From: Actinomycetota bacterium
Lineage (GTDB): Bacteria > Actinomycetota > Actinomycetes > S36-B12 > UBA10799
DNA: 7,504 nt
Assembly (NCBI GenBank): GCA_030837445.1
Contig: JAUPKM010000395.1
Span: 1-7,504, forward strand
Direction: 5' to 3'
Of this stretch, positions 1 through 6,006 are shown piece after piece (the first letter of the stretch is position 1; each line of letters begins with the position of its first letter). The translations under genes and the position numbers were made by a program. Under the pieces are notes generated by a model. It made no database searches. It saw nothing but the letters and a program-made list of their open reading frames with translations, and had not been told where the DNA came from.

Positions 1-334
1 CGTCCCGTCCGGGGCGGGTCAACCCTGGTGCGCGCCCGCAGCGGCCCGGCCCGCCGCCTGTTCCCGTGCTGCGCCGGTCGGCAGGACCAGGTAGCCCAGG
101 GCTCTGCCGGGGCCGTCACCGCGCGCCATGGACCTCACCCGCCTGTCGTTCCGGGAAGTGGAGGGCGAGACCGTCGGCGGGGTTGATGCCGCTCCCGCGC
201 CGACGGCATCGCCGATCGGGGACGCGCCCGCGGCGATCACCGCTGCTCCGGGCGCGCCGTCGAACGGGCACGTGCCAACCACTGTGGCCCCCGGGCCCAG
301 GCCTCCACGAGGACCGCAGAGGATCGCCCGCGGG

Positions 335-351
335 CATCCCACTGTGGGATG
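335..351. promoter_or_regulatory. 17-nt perfect interrupted palindrome, candidate operator
   Basis: CATCCCAC-T-GTGGGATG has two perfect 8-nt arms around a single base. Its centre lies about 120 nt upstream of the start of the XRE regulator. Dyads of this size are typical binding sites for dimeric HTH regulators, so autoregulation by the adjacent gene is the obvious reading, but that is inference. The inner core CCAC-T-GTGG recurs at 279-287, centred 60 bp away, close to six helical turns. No promoter elements were confidently located, so a repressor or activator role cannot be assigned. Confidence 0.45.
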
Positions 352-431
352 AGGGCCAGGTGAGGCCAGGCCAGAGCGAACCTCGCGCCATCGTGTCCAA
401 GGCACGCCACCCGGGACGCGACTACCCTGAA

Positions 432-456
432 ACGGGCACGACGGGCACAGACGGGG
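432..456. repeat. Short tandem ACGGGCAC motif before the XRE start
   Basis: ACGGGCACG, ACGGGCACAG and a partial ACGGGG follow one another immediately upstream of the ribosome binding site of the XRE gene. The spacing is 9 to 10 nt, about one helical turn, which is compatible with a small iterated protein-binding site. In GC-rich DNA such a short repeat can also arise by chance. Confidence 0.3.
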
Positions 457-465
457 AGGTGAGGT

Positions 466-1257
466 GTGCGCGACCTGCGCCTGAACCTTCCCCCGGCCTT
501 CTGGGAGACCCCCGCGACGACCCGCGCCCTGCACGAGCGCGATCTGAGCGCGCTGCTGCGCCTGGTCCACGCCTCGGGGATCAGCCAGCAGCGCATCGCC
601 GCCGCCGTCACCCTGCAACAGGGCCGGGTCAGCGAGATCATCGCCGGGAGGCGCTCCGTGAGCGCCTTCGACGTCGTCGAGCGCCTCGCAGCCGGCCTGC
701 GCATGCCCGACCCGGCCCGCGCCGCGCTGGGCCTGGCCCCCGCCTCCGACCCTCCCACCGCCTCCTACGCCTCGCAGGCCGACGCCGCCGACGACATCCG
801 CCGTGACGTCCACGGCGCCGACCAGGTCGACGTCCTGGCGGTGCGGGCCCTGGCGCTGCTGGGACTGCGCGACTCCCTGCTGCGCCCGGTCCTGCTCGCC
901 CGCCCCCGCCCGTCCTCGGTGCGCATCGTCCTGGCGGACCCGGACAGCCTGGCCACCCGACGCCGTGCCCTGGAGATCGGCGAGGACCCCGCCCGGATGG
1001 CCGAGGGCACCCGCCTGTGCCTGGACCACCTGCGCGACCTCGCCCGGCACTGCCCGCTGCAGGTGCGCCTGACCGGCGAGCCGCCCGTGTGGCGCCTGAT
1101 CCGTGCCGACGATGTGCTCTACGCCTCGGTGTTCGCCCCCGGTCGTCAGGGCCACGCCAGCCCCGTGCAACGCCTGCATGCCGAGGGCGACGAACCGCTG
1201 TTCTCCGGGTTCGACCGCGCCTTCGCCGACGCGTTCGACCACGCCCGCCCCGCCTGA
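466..1257 (+). CDS. XRE-family HTH regulator with DUF5919-like C-terminal domain
   Basis: This 263-aa protein is probably a cytoplasmic DNA-binding regulator. The GTG start at 466 is chosen because GGAGGT lies at 455-460, five nt upstream. Residues about 31-76 form a Cro/C1-type helix-turn-helix: SGISQQRIAAAV is helices 1-2, QGRVSEIIAGRRSVS is the recognition helix and turn, and FDVVERLAAGLRMP is the closing helix. After a Pro/Ala linker, residues about 105-258 read as a DUF5919-like domain, with VRIVLADPDS, a long helical stretch, VRLTGEPPVWRLIRADDVLYAS, and HAEGDEPLFSGFDRAFADAF near the end. In actinobacteria this pairing is common and its ligand is unknown; the tail is probably a sensor. 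The CYTH gene starts 17 nt downstream, so the two are likely co-transcribed. The palindrome at 335-351 is a possible site of autoregulation. I am confident of the HTH, and fairly confident of the C-terminal family, which was assigned from memory of its pattern. Confidence 0.85.
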   Translation: MRDLRLNLPPAFWETPATTRALHERDLSALLRLVHASGISQQRIAAAVTLQQGRVSEIIAGRRSVSAFDVVERLAAGLRMPDPARAALGLAPASDPPTASYASQADAADDIRRDVHGADQVDVLAVRALALLGLRDSLLRPVLLARPRPSSVRIVLADPDSLATRRRALEIGEDPARMAEGTRLCLDHLRDLARHCPLQVRLTGEPPVWRLIRADDVLYASVFAPGRQGHASPVQRLHAEGDEPLFSGFDRAFADAFDHARPA

Positions 1258-1274
1258 ACGACAGGAGTCCCGTC

Positions 1275-1637
1275 ATGGCCATCGAGGTCGAGGTCGCCGT
1301 CACCGATCCCGCCACGCTCCAGCAGGCGTTGATCGCTTCGGCGCCGGGCGAGGCCAGCGTCTACGAGGACACGTACTACGACTTCCCCGACCGGCGCCTG
1401 ACCAGCACCGGGCGCCGCGAGGTCCGCCTGCGCGTCATCCGCACCGACACCTCGAGCCGCGCCCGGCTCACGTTCAAGGACGCCATGCTCGACGCCACCA
1501 GCACCCCCGAGCGCGAGAGCGGCGTCGACGACCCGGACGCGGTGCACGAGATCCTGACCGGTCTGGGGCTGGGCCCTGAGGACGAGGAGCCCACCTTCTA
1601 CATCGACCTGGTCACAACCCACCGCACCAGCGGCTGA
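1275..1637 (+). CDS. CYTH-domain (class IV adenylate cyclase-like) protein, C-terminally truncated
   Basis: This 120-aa product starts at ATG 1275 with AGGAG at 1263-1267, seven nt upstream. CYTH enzymes act on triphosphates inside a beta-barrel tunnel (class IV adenylate cyclase, thiamine triphosphatase, triphosphate tunnel enzymes). Visible family marks are the opening IEVEVAVTDPATL, DTYYDFPDRRLTSTGRREVRLRV at 32-54, a LTFKDAMLD strand around K68, the acidic PERESGVDDPDAV segment at 78-90 and ILTGLGLGP at 93-101. Two things are wrong for an active enzyme. The signature ExExK reads E4-V-E6-V-A8, with Ala in place of Lys. The chain also stops just after the central helix, about 60-70 residues short, so the C-terminal strands carrying the family's Lys/Arg and the late acidic ExE are absent. 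The last 20 residues do not resemble the family. It may be a decayed gene, a binding-only remnant, or a product of recombination near 1575. It is likely in an operon with the XRE gene. Confidence 0.75.
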   Translation: MAIEVEVAVTDPATLQQALIASAPGEASVYEDTYYDFPDRRLTSTGRREVRLRVIRTDTSSRARLTFKDAMLDATSTPERESGVDDPDAVHEILTGLGLGPEDEEPTFYIDLVTTHRTSG

Positions 1638-1653
1638 GGCGACGTGCGGAGGA

Positions 1654-2967
1654 TCACTCCTGGGCGTTCCAGTGGTCCTCGACGAAGTCCTTCAGCCGGG
1701 AGAACGAGTCCTGCACCTGACGCCACTGGGCTTGGTCGCCCCACCAATGGCAGGCGTTGTGGTGGATGTGGAACTTCGACCAGTCCCCGTCCCAGCCGGC
1801 CTGGTGATGGGTGCCGTGCACGCCGTACCGCTCGGCGTGCTCGTAGACGGGCGATCCGGGCAGGGGCACGAACCGGAAGAGCGAGACTCTGGAGATGGCC
1901 GAGCCCAAGGACGCCAGCATGTCCATCGTCTCGCGGGTGCTCTCGGCGTCCTCGCCGGGGAAGCCGTGCACGATGAAGACCTTGGCGCCGATGCCTGCGT
2001 CGGCGGTCCAGGCCACGGCCCGGCGCACCTGCTCGGGATCGGTGCGTTTGCCCATCGCGGCGAGCATGCGCGCGCTGCCGGACTCCATCCCGAACTTCAG
2101 CTCGATGCACCCCGACCTGGCCAGGGCGCCCAGCACCTGCGGATCGACGGTGTCCACACGCGATGGCGCCGACCAGGCCAGGCGCAGGTCCTCGATCGCC
2201 TCCGCGATGTCCAGGACGTTGCGGCGCGAGACGGTGAAGTTGTCCTCCACGACGGCGAACCCGTCGATCTTGTAGGCGTCGACGAGGGACTCGAGTTCGC
2301 GGCGGGCGTCGGCCCCGCTGCGGTAGCGCACCGGGGTGCGTCCGGCGCTGCAGAACGCGCAGTCGAACGCGCAGCCGCGGCTGAACGCGACGTGGGTCAT
2401 CGACAGGTCCGTGCCCGCCAGGCGGCCGGCGACCACCAGCTCCTGCGCGGGCAGCAGGTGCCGGGCCGGCAACGGCACGCCGTCCAGGGACCGCGGCAGC
2501 CTTGCCGGCGCCTGACGCCGCAGAACCCCACCACGGTCTTGCCACACCACCCCGGGGATGCCGGTGAAGTCCCGCGTCGCTGAGGCGTCCAGGACGGCGG
2601 CGATGGTGTCCTCGCTCTGTCCCAGGCACGCCACGTCCGCGTGCAGGTCCTGCAGGGTCTGCTCGGGGTACAAGGTCGTGTGCAGGCCCCCGATGACCAC
2701 CAACGCCTCGGGGTCGATCAGGCAGCTGGTGCGCGCCGTCGCCATCGTGGTGACGGTGGCGGAGGAGGACAGAGAGAACCCGACCACCTGATGGTCGCGC
2801 AGGTCCAAGGCCTCCCGGCCGGGGCTGACCGGCAGCACCCGCACGCCATGGCCGGCCTCTTCGATCGCGGCGGCCAGGTTCAAGATCCCCAGGGGCGGGA
2901 ACTCCTTGCGCGCGGGGCCGAACCGGGCCATCTCGTAGATCTCCGGGTACAACAGGGCGACGTCCAT
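1654..2967 (-). CDS. B12-binding-domain radical SAM protein, substrate unknown
   Basis: This 437-aa protein begins at the ATG at 2967. The open frame runs further upstream, but only as a shadow of the Nudix gene. No strong Shine-Dalgarno is visible. Residues 1-115 resemble a cobalamin-binding Rossmann domain: MDVALLYPEI, then FPPLGILNLAAAIEEAGH at 23-40, VVGFSLSSSATVTTM, and VIGGLHTTLYPEQTL at 91-105. The classical cobalamin DxHxxG is not seen. The radical SAM core follows. Its cluster motif is CX3CX2C (C199, C203, C206) in FSRGCAFDCAFCSAGR, which would bind a 4Fe-4S cluster and S-adenosylmethionine. Later marks are KFGMESGSARML at 291-302, IVHGFPGEDAEST at 332-344 and a FVPLPGSPVYEHAERYG segment at 366-382. 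The C-terminus is rich in His and Trp (HIHHNACHWWG). Such proteins methylate or rearrange unactivated carbons, often in natural-product pathways, but no precursor or partner gene is visible. It converges on the CYTH gene with 16 nt between stops. Confidence 0.85.
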   Translation of the reverse strand: MDVALLYPEIYEMARFGPARKEFPPLGILNLAAAIEEAGHGVRVLPVSPGREALDLRDHQVVGFSLSSSATVTTMATARTSCLIDPEALVVIGGLHTTLYPEQTLQDLHADVACLGQSEDTIAAVLDASATRDFTGIPGVVWQDRGGVLRRQAPARLPRSLDGVPLPARHLLPAQELVVAGRLAGTDLSMTHVAFSRGCAFDCAFCSAGRTPVRYRSGADARRELESLVDAYKIDGFAVVEDNFTVSRRNVLDIAEAIEDLRLAWSAPSRVDTVDPQVLGALARSGCIELKFGMESGSARMLAAMGKRTDPEQVRRAVAWTADAGIGAKVFIVHGFPGEDAESTRETMDMLASLGSAISRVSLFRFVPLPGSPVYEHAERYGVHGTHHQAGWDGDWSKFHIHHNACHWWGDQAQWRQVQDSFSRLKDFVEDHWNAQE

Positions 2968-2993
2968 CGTGGACCACCGTTCTCGGGCGAGGG

Positions 2994-3058
2994 GCAGGCG
3001 ACGCGCCTGCGGCTCCCGCGCCCGTGGTGGCCCCGTCCCCGCCCTCGCCGGTGGCGAG
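2994..3058 (-). other. Two hairpins in the Nudix-radical SAM spacer
   Basis: The 125-nt gap between the Nudix stop and the radical SAM start contains two perfect short inverted repeats. CTCGCC/GGCGAG (3044-3049 and 3053-3058) has a 3-nt loop. GCAGGCG/CGCCTGC (2994-3000 and 3004-3010) also has a 3-nt loop. On the minus strand they come 35 and 83 nt after the Nudix stop, and the second lies 27 nt before the radical SAM start. There is no T-run, so a classic intrinsic terminator is not shown. They may be a GC-hairpin terminator, an attenuator or simple GC bias. Confidence 0.35.
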
Positions 3059-3092
3059 CGCGCGGGGCCGGGAAGGACCTGTGCGGGGGCGG

Positions 3093-3539
3093 CTACCGCC
3101 AGCCGTCCAGGCGCAGCGGGGCGCGGTCCTGGACGGCCTGCAGGCCGGCGGCGGTGTAGCTGTAGGTCGGGTCGGGCAGAGCGCCGAGGGGGAACCAGTC
3201 GAGCCGGGCGCACTTGTGCGGTTCGGTGTTGACGACCTCGCCGTGGCGGTCGGGGTCGTGCAGGGCGGTGAAGAACAGCCCCACGCGCGCGGCGCCCTCG
3301 GCGTTGCGGTGGTGGACCACCGTGGCCAGGCACACGTCGGCGGGGTCGAGCAGGACGCCGATCTCTTCCTTCGCCTCGCGGATCACGCCGGTGACGGCGT
3401 CCTCGTAGGTCTCGAGCTTGCCGCTGGGCAGGTTCCACGTGCCGTCGGCGTACCCGGTGCCCTGGCGGCACCCGAGGAGCACTTCCTCGCCGCGGGTCAG
3501 GACGAGGAACACGTCGACGGGGTGCACGGGTGCGCTCAT
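3093..3539 (-). CDS. Nudix hydrolase
   Basis: This 148-aa protein hydrolyses a nucleoside diphosphate linked to another moiety; the actual substrate is unknown. The start is ATG at 3539, with an AGAAGG-like ribosome binding site about ten nt upstream. The Nudix box GX5EX7REUXEEXGU is intact: G40-KLETY-E46-DAVTGVI-REAKEEIGV, with the metal-binding glutamates in REAKEE. Before the box are VFLVLTRGEEVLLGCRQGTGYADGTWNLPSGK, the usual first strand and loop. After it come ATVVHHRN, ARVGLFFTAL and a WFPLGALPDPTYSY segment, all normal for the fold, and the length is typical. It lies 72 nt downstream of the winged-helix gene and 125 nt upstream of the radical SAM gene, all on the same strand. HxN and EPHKCARLDWFPL features occur in MutT-like house-cleaning enzymes, but I would not assign a substrate. 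Confidence 0.92.
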   Translation of the reverse strand: MSAPVHPVDVFLVLTRGEEVLLGCRQGTGYADGTWNLPSGKLETYEDAVTGVIREAKEEIGVLLDPADVCLATVVHHRNAEGAARVGLFFTALHDPDRHGEVVNTEPHKCARLDWFPLGALPDPTYSYTAAGLQAVQDRAPLRLDGWR

Positions 3540-3571
3540 GGGCTCAGGCCTTCTTCACAGAGAGCGGGAGA

Positions 3572-3589
3572 CCGGGCCGCTCGGCCCGG
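3572..3589 (-). terminator. GC hairpin after the winged-helix gene
   Basis: CCGGGCCG-CT-CGGCCCGG is a perfect 8-bp inverted repeat that starts 22 nt beyond the stop of the winged-helix gene and lies before the Nudix start. Strong GC hairpins without a U-run are accepted as weak or factor-assisted terminators in actinobacteria. Its position suggests that the two genes are not a tight operon. The absence of a U-tract keeps confidence moderate. Confidence 0.45.
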
Positions 3590-3611
3590 ACGACGGTGCG
3601 TGCGGGGTCGG

Positions 3612-4790
3612 TCAGATCGCCAGGGCGAGCTGGCCCGGGTCGGCCTCACCTGCCCCGGGTGGCGGGTCCCACCCGGGACGCAGGACGTGCGTGAGGTGCT
3701 CGGCGGCGGTGTCGATCCGGGTGCAGAGCGCGGCGTCGAGGGTGTCGGACAGGGCGGTCCAGTGCACCACGCCCCGGCGCGGGTGCCACTGCCAGCGCCC
3801 GACCACCCGGCCGTCGGACAGCACCGTGGGCAGGACCTCGCCGATCGAGTTGAACACCGCGCCGGCCGGCATCCGGCCCAGGTAGCGGCACCTGGTCTCG
3901 AAGTACGCCTTCAACGCCACGTCCTCGTGGGCGAGCAGGGCCACCGCGGGTTCCATCGGGCCCGGGACAGTGTGGTGCTCCTCGTAGCGGGCCTCGGTCA
4001 TGAACGCCGCGGACGCGGCCCACTCGGTGTCCAGGCGCGCCCAGCGGCACGGTGCGGCGTCCATCGCGGCGACGACGTCCCGACGGGCCAGGCCGGACCA
4101 CCACATGGCGTCCGCGATCGTGGCGGGGCCGTACCGGTCGAAATAGGCCTCGATCAGGACCCGGATCGCCTCGTCGCGGTCCATCGGGGCCAGCAGACCC
4201 GGGCACGCGCGCTCGGTCAGCGCGAAGACGCGCAGCTCCCGGTTCCACCGCCCGGACACGTTCAGGCACGTGATCGTGCCGCGTTCCCACGCCAACTTCA
4301 GCGCGGCCCTGGCCACCGGCACCGCGGTGCCCTCCGCGGCGAGAGCCGCCTCGATCGCCCGCGGGGCCACCGGCGCGTCGGCCAGCACCGCCTTCAGCTG
4401 TTCGTCGGCTCGCGCCAGACGTGCGGCACCGGCCCCGGCGCGGACGGCCAGGCGCTCGGCGTCGCGCTCCCGGTACCCCAGCGTCGCCCGATGCGCGGGC
4501 ACGGCCAACTCCACCGGGAGCAGGTGCAGGGTACGGCGCATGCATCGGATCGTCGTGGCCGTCGACGCGTCCGAGCGGCCCACGACCTCCTGCACCGCCG
4601 TCGGGTCCTCGCACCGTGCCGCGACCGTGGCGACCGGGGTTGGCAGCCGGGCCGCATGGATCCCCAGACCCGCCTGCCCGACCTCGTGCCACGAGCCCAG
4701 ACGGGTCTCGGGGTGCAGCCCCTGGCGCGACAGCACCCGGTTCCACAGGGCGTCGCACTCGGCCACGCCCGCGCGCGCGCTCGTCACCAT
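3612..4790 (-). CDS. Winged-helix DNA-binding protein, HTH_42 (YcaQ/AlkZ-like) superfamily
   Basis: This 392-aa protein belongs to the family of tandem winged-helix proteins that includes the YcaQ/AlkX and AlkZ DNA glycosylases. Supporting segments are an N-terminal LWNRVLSRQGLHPETR, MRRTLHLLPVEL at 84-95, YFDRYGPATIADAMWWSGL at 216-234 (the best family signature), and a C-terminal LPTVLSDGRVVGRW strand. In AlkZ/AlkX the catalytic motif is QxQ or QxD just after a GL. The corresponding stretch here is GLGIHAARLPTPVATVAARC at 41-60, with His-Ala-Ala, so glycosylase activity should not be assumed. ATG 4790 is chosen because the family N-terminus begins soon after it. A GTG at 4811 is in frame and has TAGATT seven nt upstream at 4824-4819, which would suit a leaderless mRNA and add seven residues. 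The frame stays open to 4934, but that extension looks non-family. No Shine-Dalgarno is evident for either start. Confidence 0.8.
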   Translation of the reverse strand: MVTSARAGVAECDALWNRVLSRQGLHPETRLGSWHEVGQAGLGIHAARLPTPVATVAARCEDPTAVQEVVGRSDASTATTIRCMRRTLHLLPVELAVPAHRATLGYRERDAERLAVRAGAGAARLARADEQLKAVLADAPVAPRAIEAALAAEGTAVPVARAALKLAWERGTITCLNVSGRWNRELRVFALTERACPGLLAPMDRDEAIRVLIEAYFDRYGPATIADAMWWSGLARRDVVAAMDAAPCRWARLDTEWAASAAFMTEARYEEHHTVPGPMEPAVALLAHEDVALKAYFETRCRYLGRMPAGAVFNSIGEVLPTVLSDGRVVGRWQWHPRRGVVHWTALSDTLDAALCTRIDTAAEHLTHVLRPGWDPPPGAGEADPGQLALAI

Positions 4791-5365
4791 GCGAGGACCG
4801 TCTGCGACCACTGTCCGAAATCTAGCAGCGACCACCACGGCGCAGGCCCGGTTGATCGCCCGACGGGCGGCGCCCCGTCCAGGCACGGGTGCGACCGTGC
4901 GCGGGATGGGTAGGGCGATGGGCGCGGCGTGCATGTCGTCCTCCCGAGTGTGCGTTCGAGACCGGCGGTCTCGGCTCCGACCAGAGGGCGGGACCGGAGC
5001 CGAGACCGAGGCCCTGGGTATGGCCCGCTCGAGACCCGTGTTCCAGTCTCGGCCTCAGCCGCCCCACCACTGTGACGTCGTGCTTGCGCCCCCGGCAGGC
5101 GTCGAGACGATGCTCCCCGGACATCCCCAGGTGAGATGGTGCGGCGGTCTTCTGGGGCTCGACGCCCTCCGAGCGGTCCGCCCGGTCGGGCGGATCCAGC
5201 TTTACTGGGACACCGCCGTGCTGTTCAGCGCGTCGAGGTCAGCGGCAGAGGAGGAGTCTGCGTCACCCCAGAGCGTGCGCGACGGGCGGGGCGGGTTGGA
5301 CTGGAGGCAGCGCGGTCTGTGTGTACTGAGCCTACGGACTGTGCCGGTGTTGCTTCGTTGCCGTC
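4791..5365. other. Intergenic region with no recognisable gene
   Basis: About 575 nt separate the winged-helix gene from the truncated Nudix gene. Frames crossing it are Arg/Pro/Gly-rich and match no family. Apart from the inverted-repeat cluster at 4958-5056, I see no feature I would defend. The two flanking genes diverge, so promoters for both should lie here. TAGATT at 4824-4819 on the minus strand is the only tidy -10 candidate, and it has no good -35. Confidence 0.5.
4958..5056. repeat. Cluster of GAGAC/GTCTC inverted repeats (strong stem-loops)
   Basis: CGGTCTCGGCTCCG at 4966-4979 and CGGAGCCGAGACCG at 4995-5008 form a perfect 14-bp stem with a 15-nt loop. GAGACC at 4958-4963 can instead pair with GGTCTC at 4967-4972 across three bases, a mutually exclusive fold. 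Just to the right, CGAGAC (5030-5035) pairs with GTCTCG (5046-5051), and GAGGCC (5008-5013) faces GGCCTC (5051-5056). The element sits between divergent genes. It could be a bidirectional terminator, a structured RNA or an attenuator, or an old mobile-element end. Confidence 0.6.
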
Positions 5366-5527
5366 ATGACGGTGGTTGAGGAGCGATTTGCATGGTTCCC
5401 CGGTCCGGTCCCGGACGGGTTGAGGGTGGCTCAGGTGTACGGCTGGCTGTTCGACGATCATGGGCGGGTGCTGATCCAGCGGACCCCGGAGTGAAGGGCC
5501 CTGCCTAAAGTGGAGGCGCTGATCTGA
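5366..5527 (+). pseudogene. Truncated Nudix hydrolase (N-terminus only)
   Basis: ATG at 5366 opens 42 codons, ending at TGA 5492-5494. The product begins MTVVEERFAWFPGPVPDG and continues VAQVYGWLFDDHGRVLIQRTPE, which is the first strand and lead-in of an actinobacterial Nudix domain. The Nudix box and everything after it are missing. Reading past the TGA gives RALPKVEALI and then TGA at 5525-5527. RALPKVE recalls the family's LPGGKxE with two glycines lost, so the gene may have decayed by a nonsense change (GGA to TGA would do it) plus a small deletion. No Shine-Dalgarno is visible, and the ATG lies inside the 12-bp palindrome CCGTCATGACGG (5361-5372). It is distinct from the intact Nudix gene at 3093-3539. 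Function is presumably lost. Confidence 0.6.
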
Positions 5528-5561
5528 CGAGGACAGGGTGAACCACCCCGGAGCTGAGAGA

Positions 5562-5584
5562 GGTTCCGTTCCGGCACGGGAACC
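5562..5584. other. Short hairpin before the small exported-protein gene's stop
   Basis: GGTTCC (5562-5567) and GGAACC (5579-5584) form a 6-bp stem with an 11-nt loop; GTTCC/GGAAC shift pairings are also possible. It lies 21 nt beyond the stop of the minus-strand gene ending at 5605, so it could help terminate that transcript. There is no T-run. Confidence 0.3.
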
Positions 5585-5604
5585 GCACCACGGCCCAGTA
5601 CGGT

Positions 5605-5919
5605 TCAGTTGTCGTTGGTGTCGTCCGGTGTGAGTCGCACGCCCATGTCGAACACGACCTGGCGCCCGGTCCTGCCGGTGTCGATCTGTCCGTTGCCGGG
5701 AGCATACGTGGTGATCTGGTTCCCGTTGGACTCCAGGTTCACCTGTGTCACGAGCGGCGGATCGGCGCTGACGGCCTTGATTCTCAACGGCGTGCCCGAA
5801 GGCGTGGCCTCCTGAGAGCGTGCGAGGAGAGCCATCATCCCCGCGCCGGTCAGCAACGCGGTCGCGCTCACCGCAGTCAGACCACGACGCGGGGCTGCGA
5901 CAGTCGTCCTTCGGTCCAC
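5605..5919 (-). CDS. Small hypothetical protein with N-terminal signal or anchor segment
   Basis: This 104-aa product is read from GTG 5919, chosen because AGGTGG lies at 5930-5925, five nt upstream. An upstream in-frame GTG at 5928 lies inside that ribosome binding site. The N-terminus has basic residues (DRR, then PRRG) followed by one hydrophobic segment, LTAVSATALLTGAGMMALLA, at about residues 14-33. This suggests export or a single membrane anchor with an outside C-terminus. No lipobox cysteine is present; the protein has no Cys at all. The remaining about 70 residues are polar and strand-like (VTQVNLESNGNQITTYAP, GRQVVFDMGVRLTPDD) and end in DDTNDN. I recognise no family. Codons such as TAT, GCT and GGA are more frequent than in the neighbouring genes, and it lies in a scarred region, so it may be foreign or itself truncated. 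The gene could be spurious, but the start signal and signal-like N-terminus argue for a real one. Confidence 0.5.
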   Translation of the reverse strand: MDRRTTVAAPRRGLTAVSATALLTGAGMMALLARSQEATPSGTPLRIKAVSADPPLVTQVNLESNGNQITTYAPGNGQIDTGRTGRQVVFDMGVRLTPDDTNDN

Positions 5920-6006
5920 GTGAGCCACCTAAGAGGAACGGCGGCCCGCCGCGGCCCTCCGATCGCTGCTTGCCGAACCGGAAGGTCAGGACCGTTCTCG
6001 GCGGTA

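Larger units (their letters stand above)
1..465. other. Left-end region without a confident gene
   Basis: I see no gene I can defend here. A forward frame from an ATG at 128 to 352 (74 codons) begins with good third-position GC, but it has no Shine-Dalgarno, becomes Pro/Ala/Gly-rich low-complexity sequence and matches no family I know. A 36-codon minus-strand frame from 128 to 19 is equally unsupported. The useful contents are a 17-nt palindrome at 335-351, a related CCACTGTGG at 279-287, and short ACGGGCAC repeats at 432-456, all on the promoter side of the XRE gene. A TACCCT at 423-428 fits the loose actinobacterial -10 pattern TANNNT, but no convincing -35 lies 16-19 nt upstream of it. Confidence 0.5.

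Noticed and set aside
128..352. 74-codon forward frame near the left end
   Set aside because: No ribosome binding site, low-complexity Pro/Ala content and no family match. It also overlaps the palindrome that looks regulatory.
19..1242. Long minus-strand open frame of about 400 codons
   Set aside because: It is the antisense of the XRE gene plus the left spacer, Gly/Ala/Gln-rich with no domain. High GC leaves such frames open.
2968..3471. N-terminal extension of the radical SAM frame to 3471
   Set aside because: The extra about 168 residues are Arg/Pro-rich and overlap the Nudix gene in another frame. The cobalamin-domain N-terminus starts cleanly at ATG 2967.
3024..4913. Plus-strand open frame of about 630 codons
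   Set aside because: It runs antisense through the Nudix and winged-helix genes, which have clear motifs on the other strand. The product has only low-complexity Gly/Arg/Val sequence.
4791..4934. 48-residue upstream extension of the winged-helix gene
   Set aside because: The family N-terminus begins after 4790, and the extension is Ala/Arg/Pro-rich without domain likeness. Only a seven-residue GTG alternative at 4811 remains possible.
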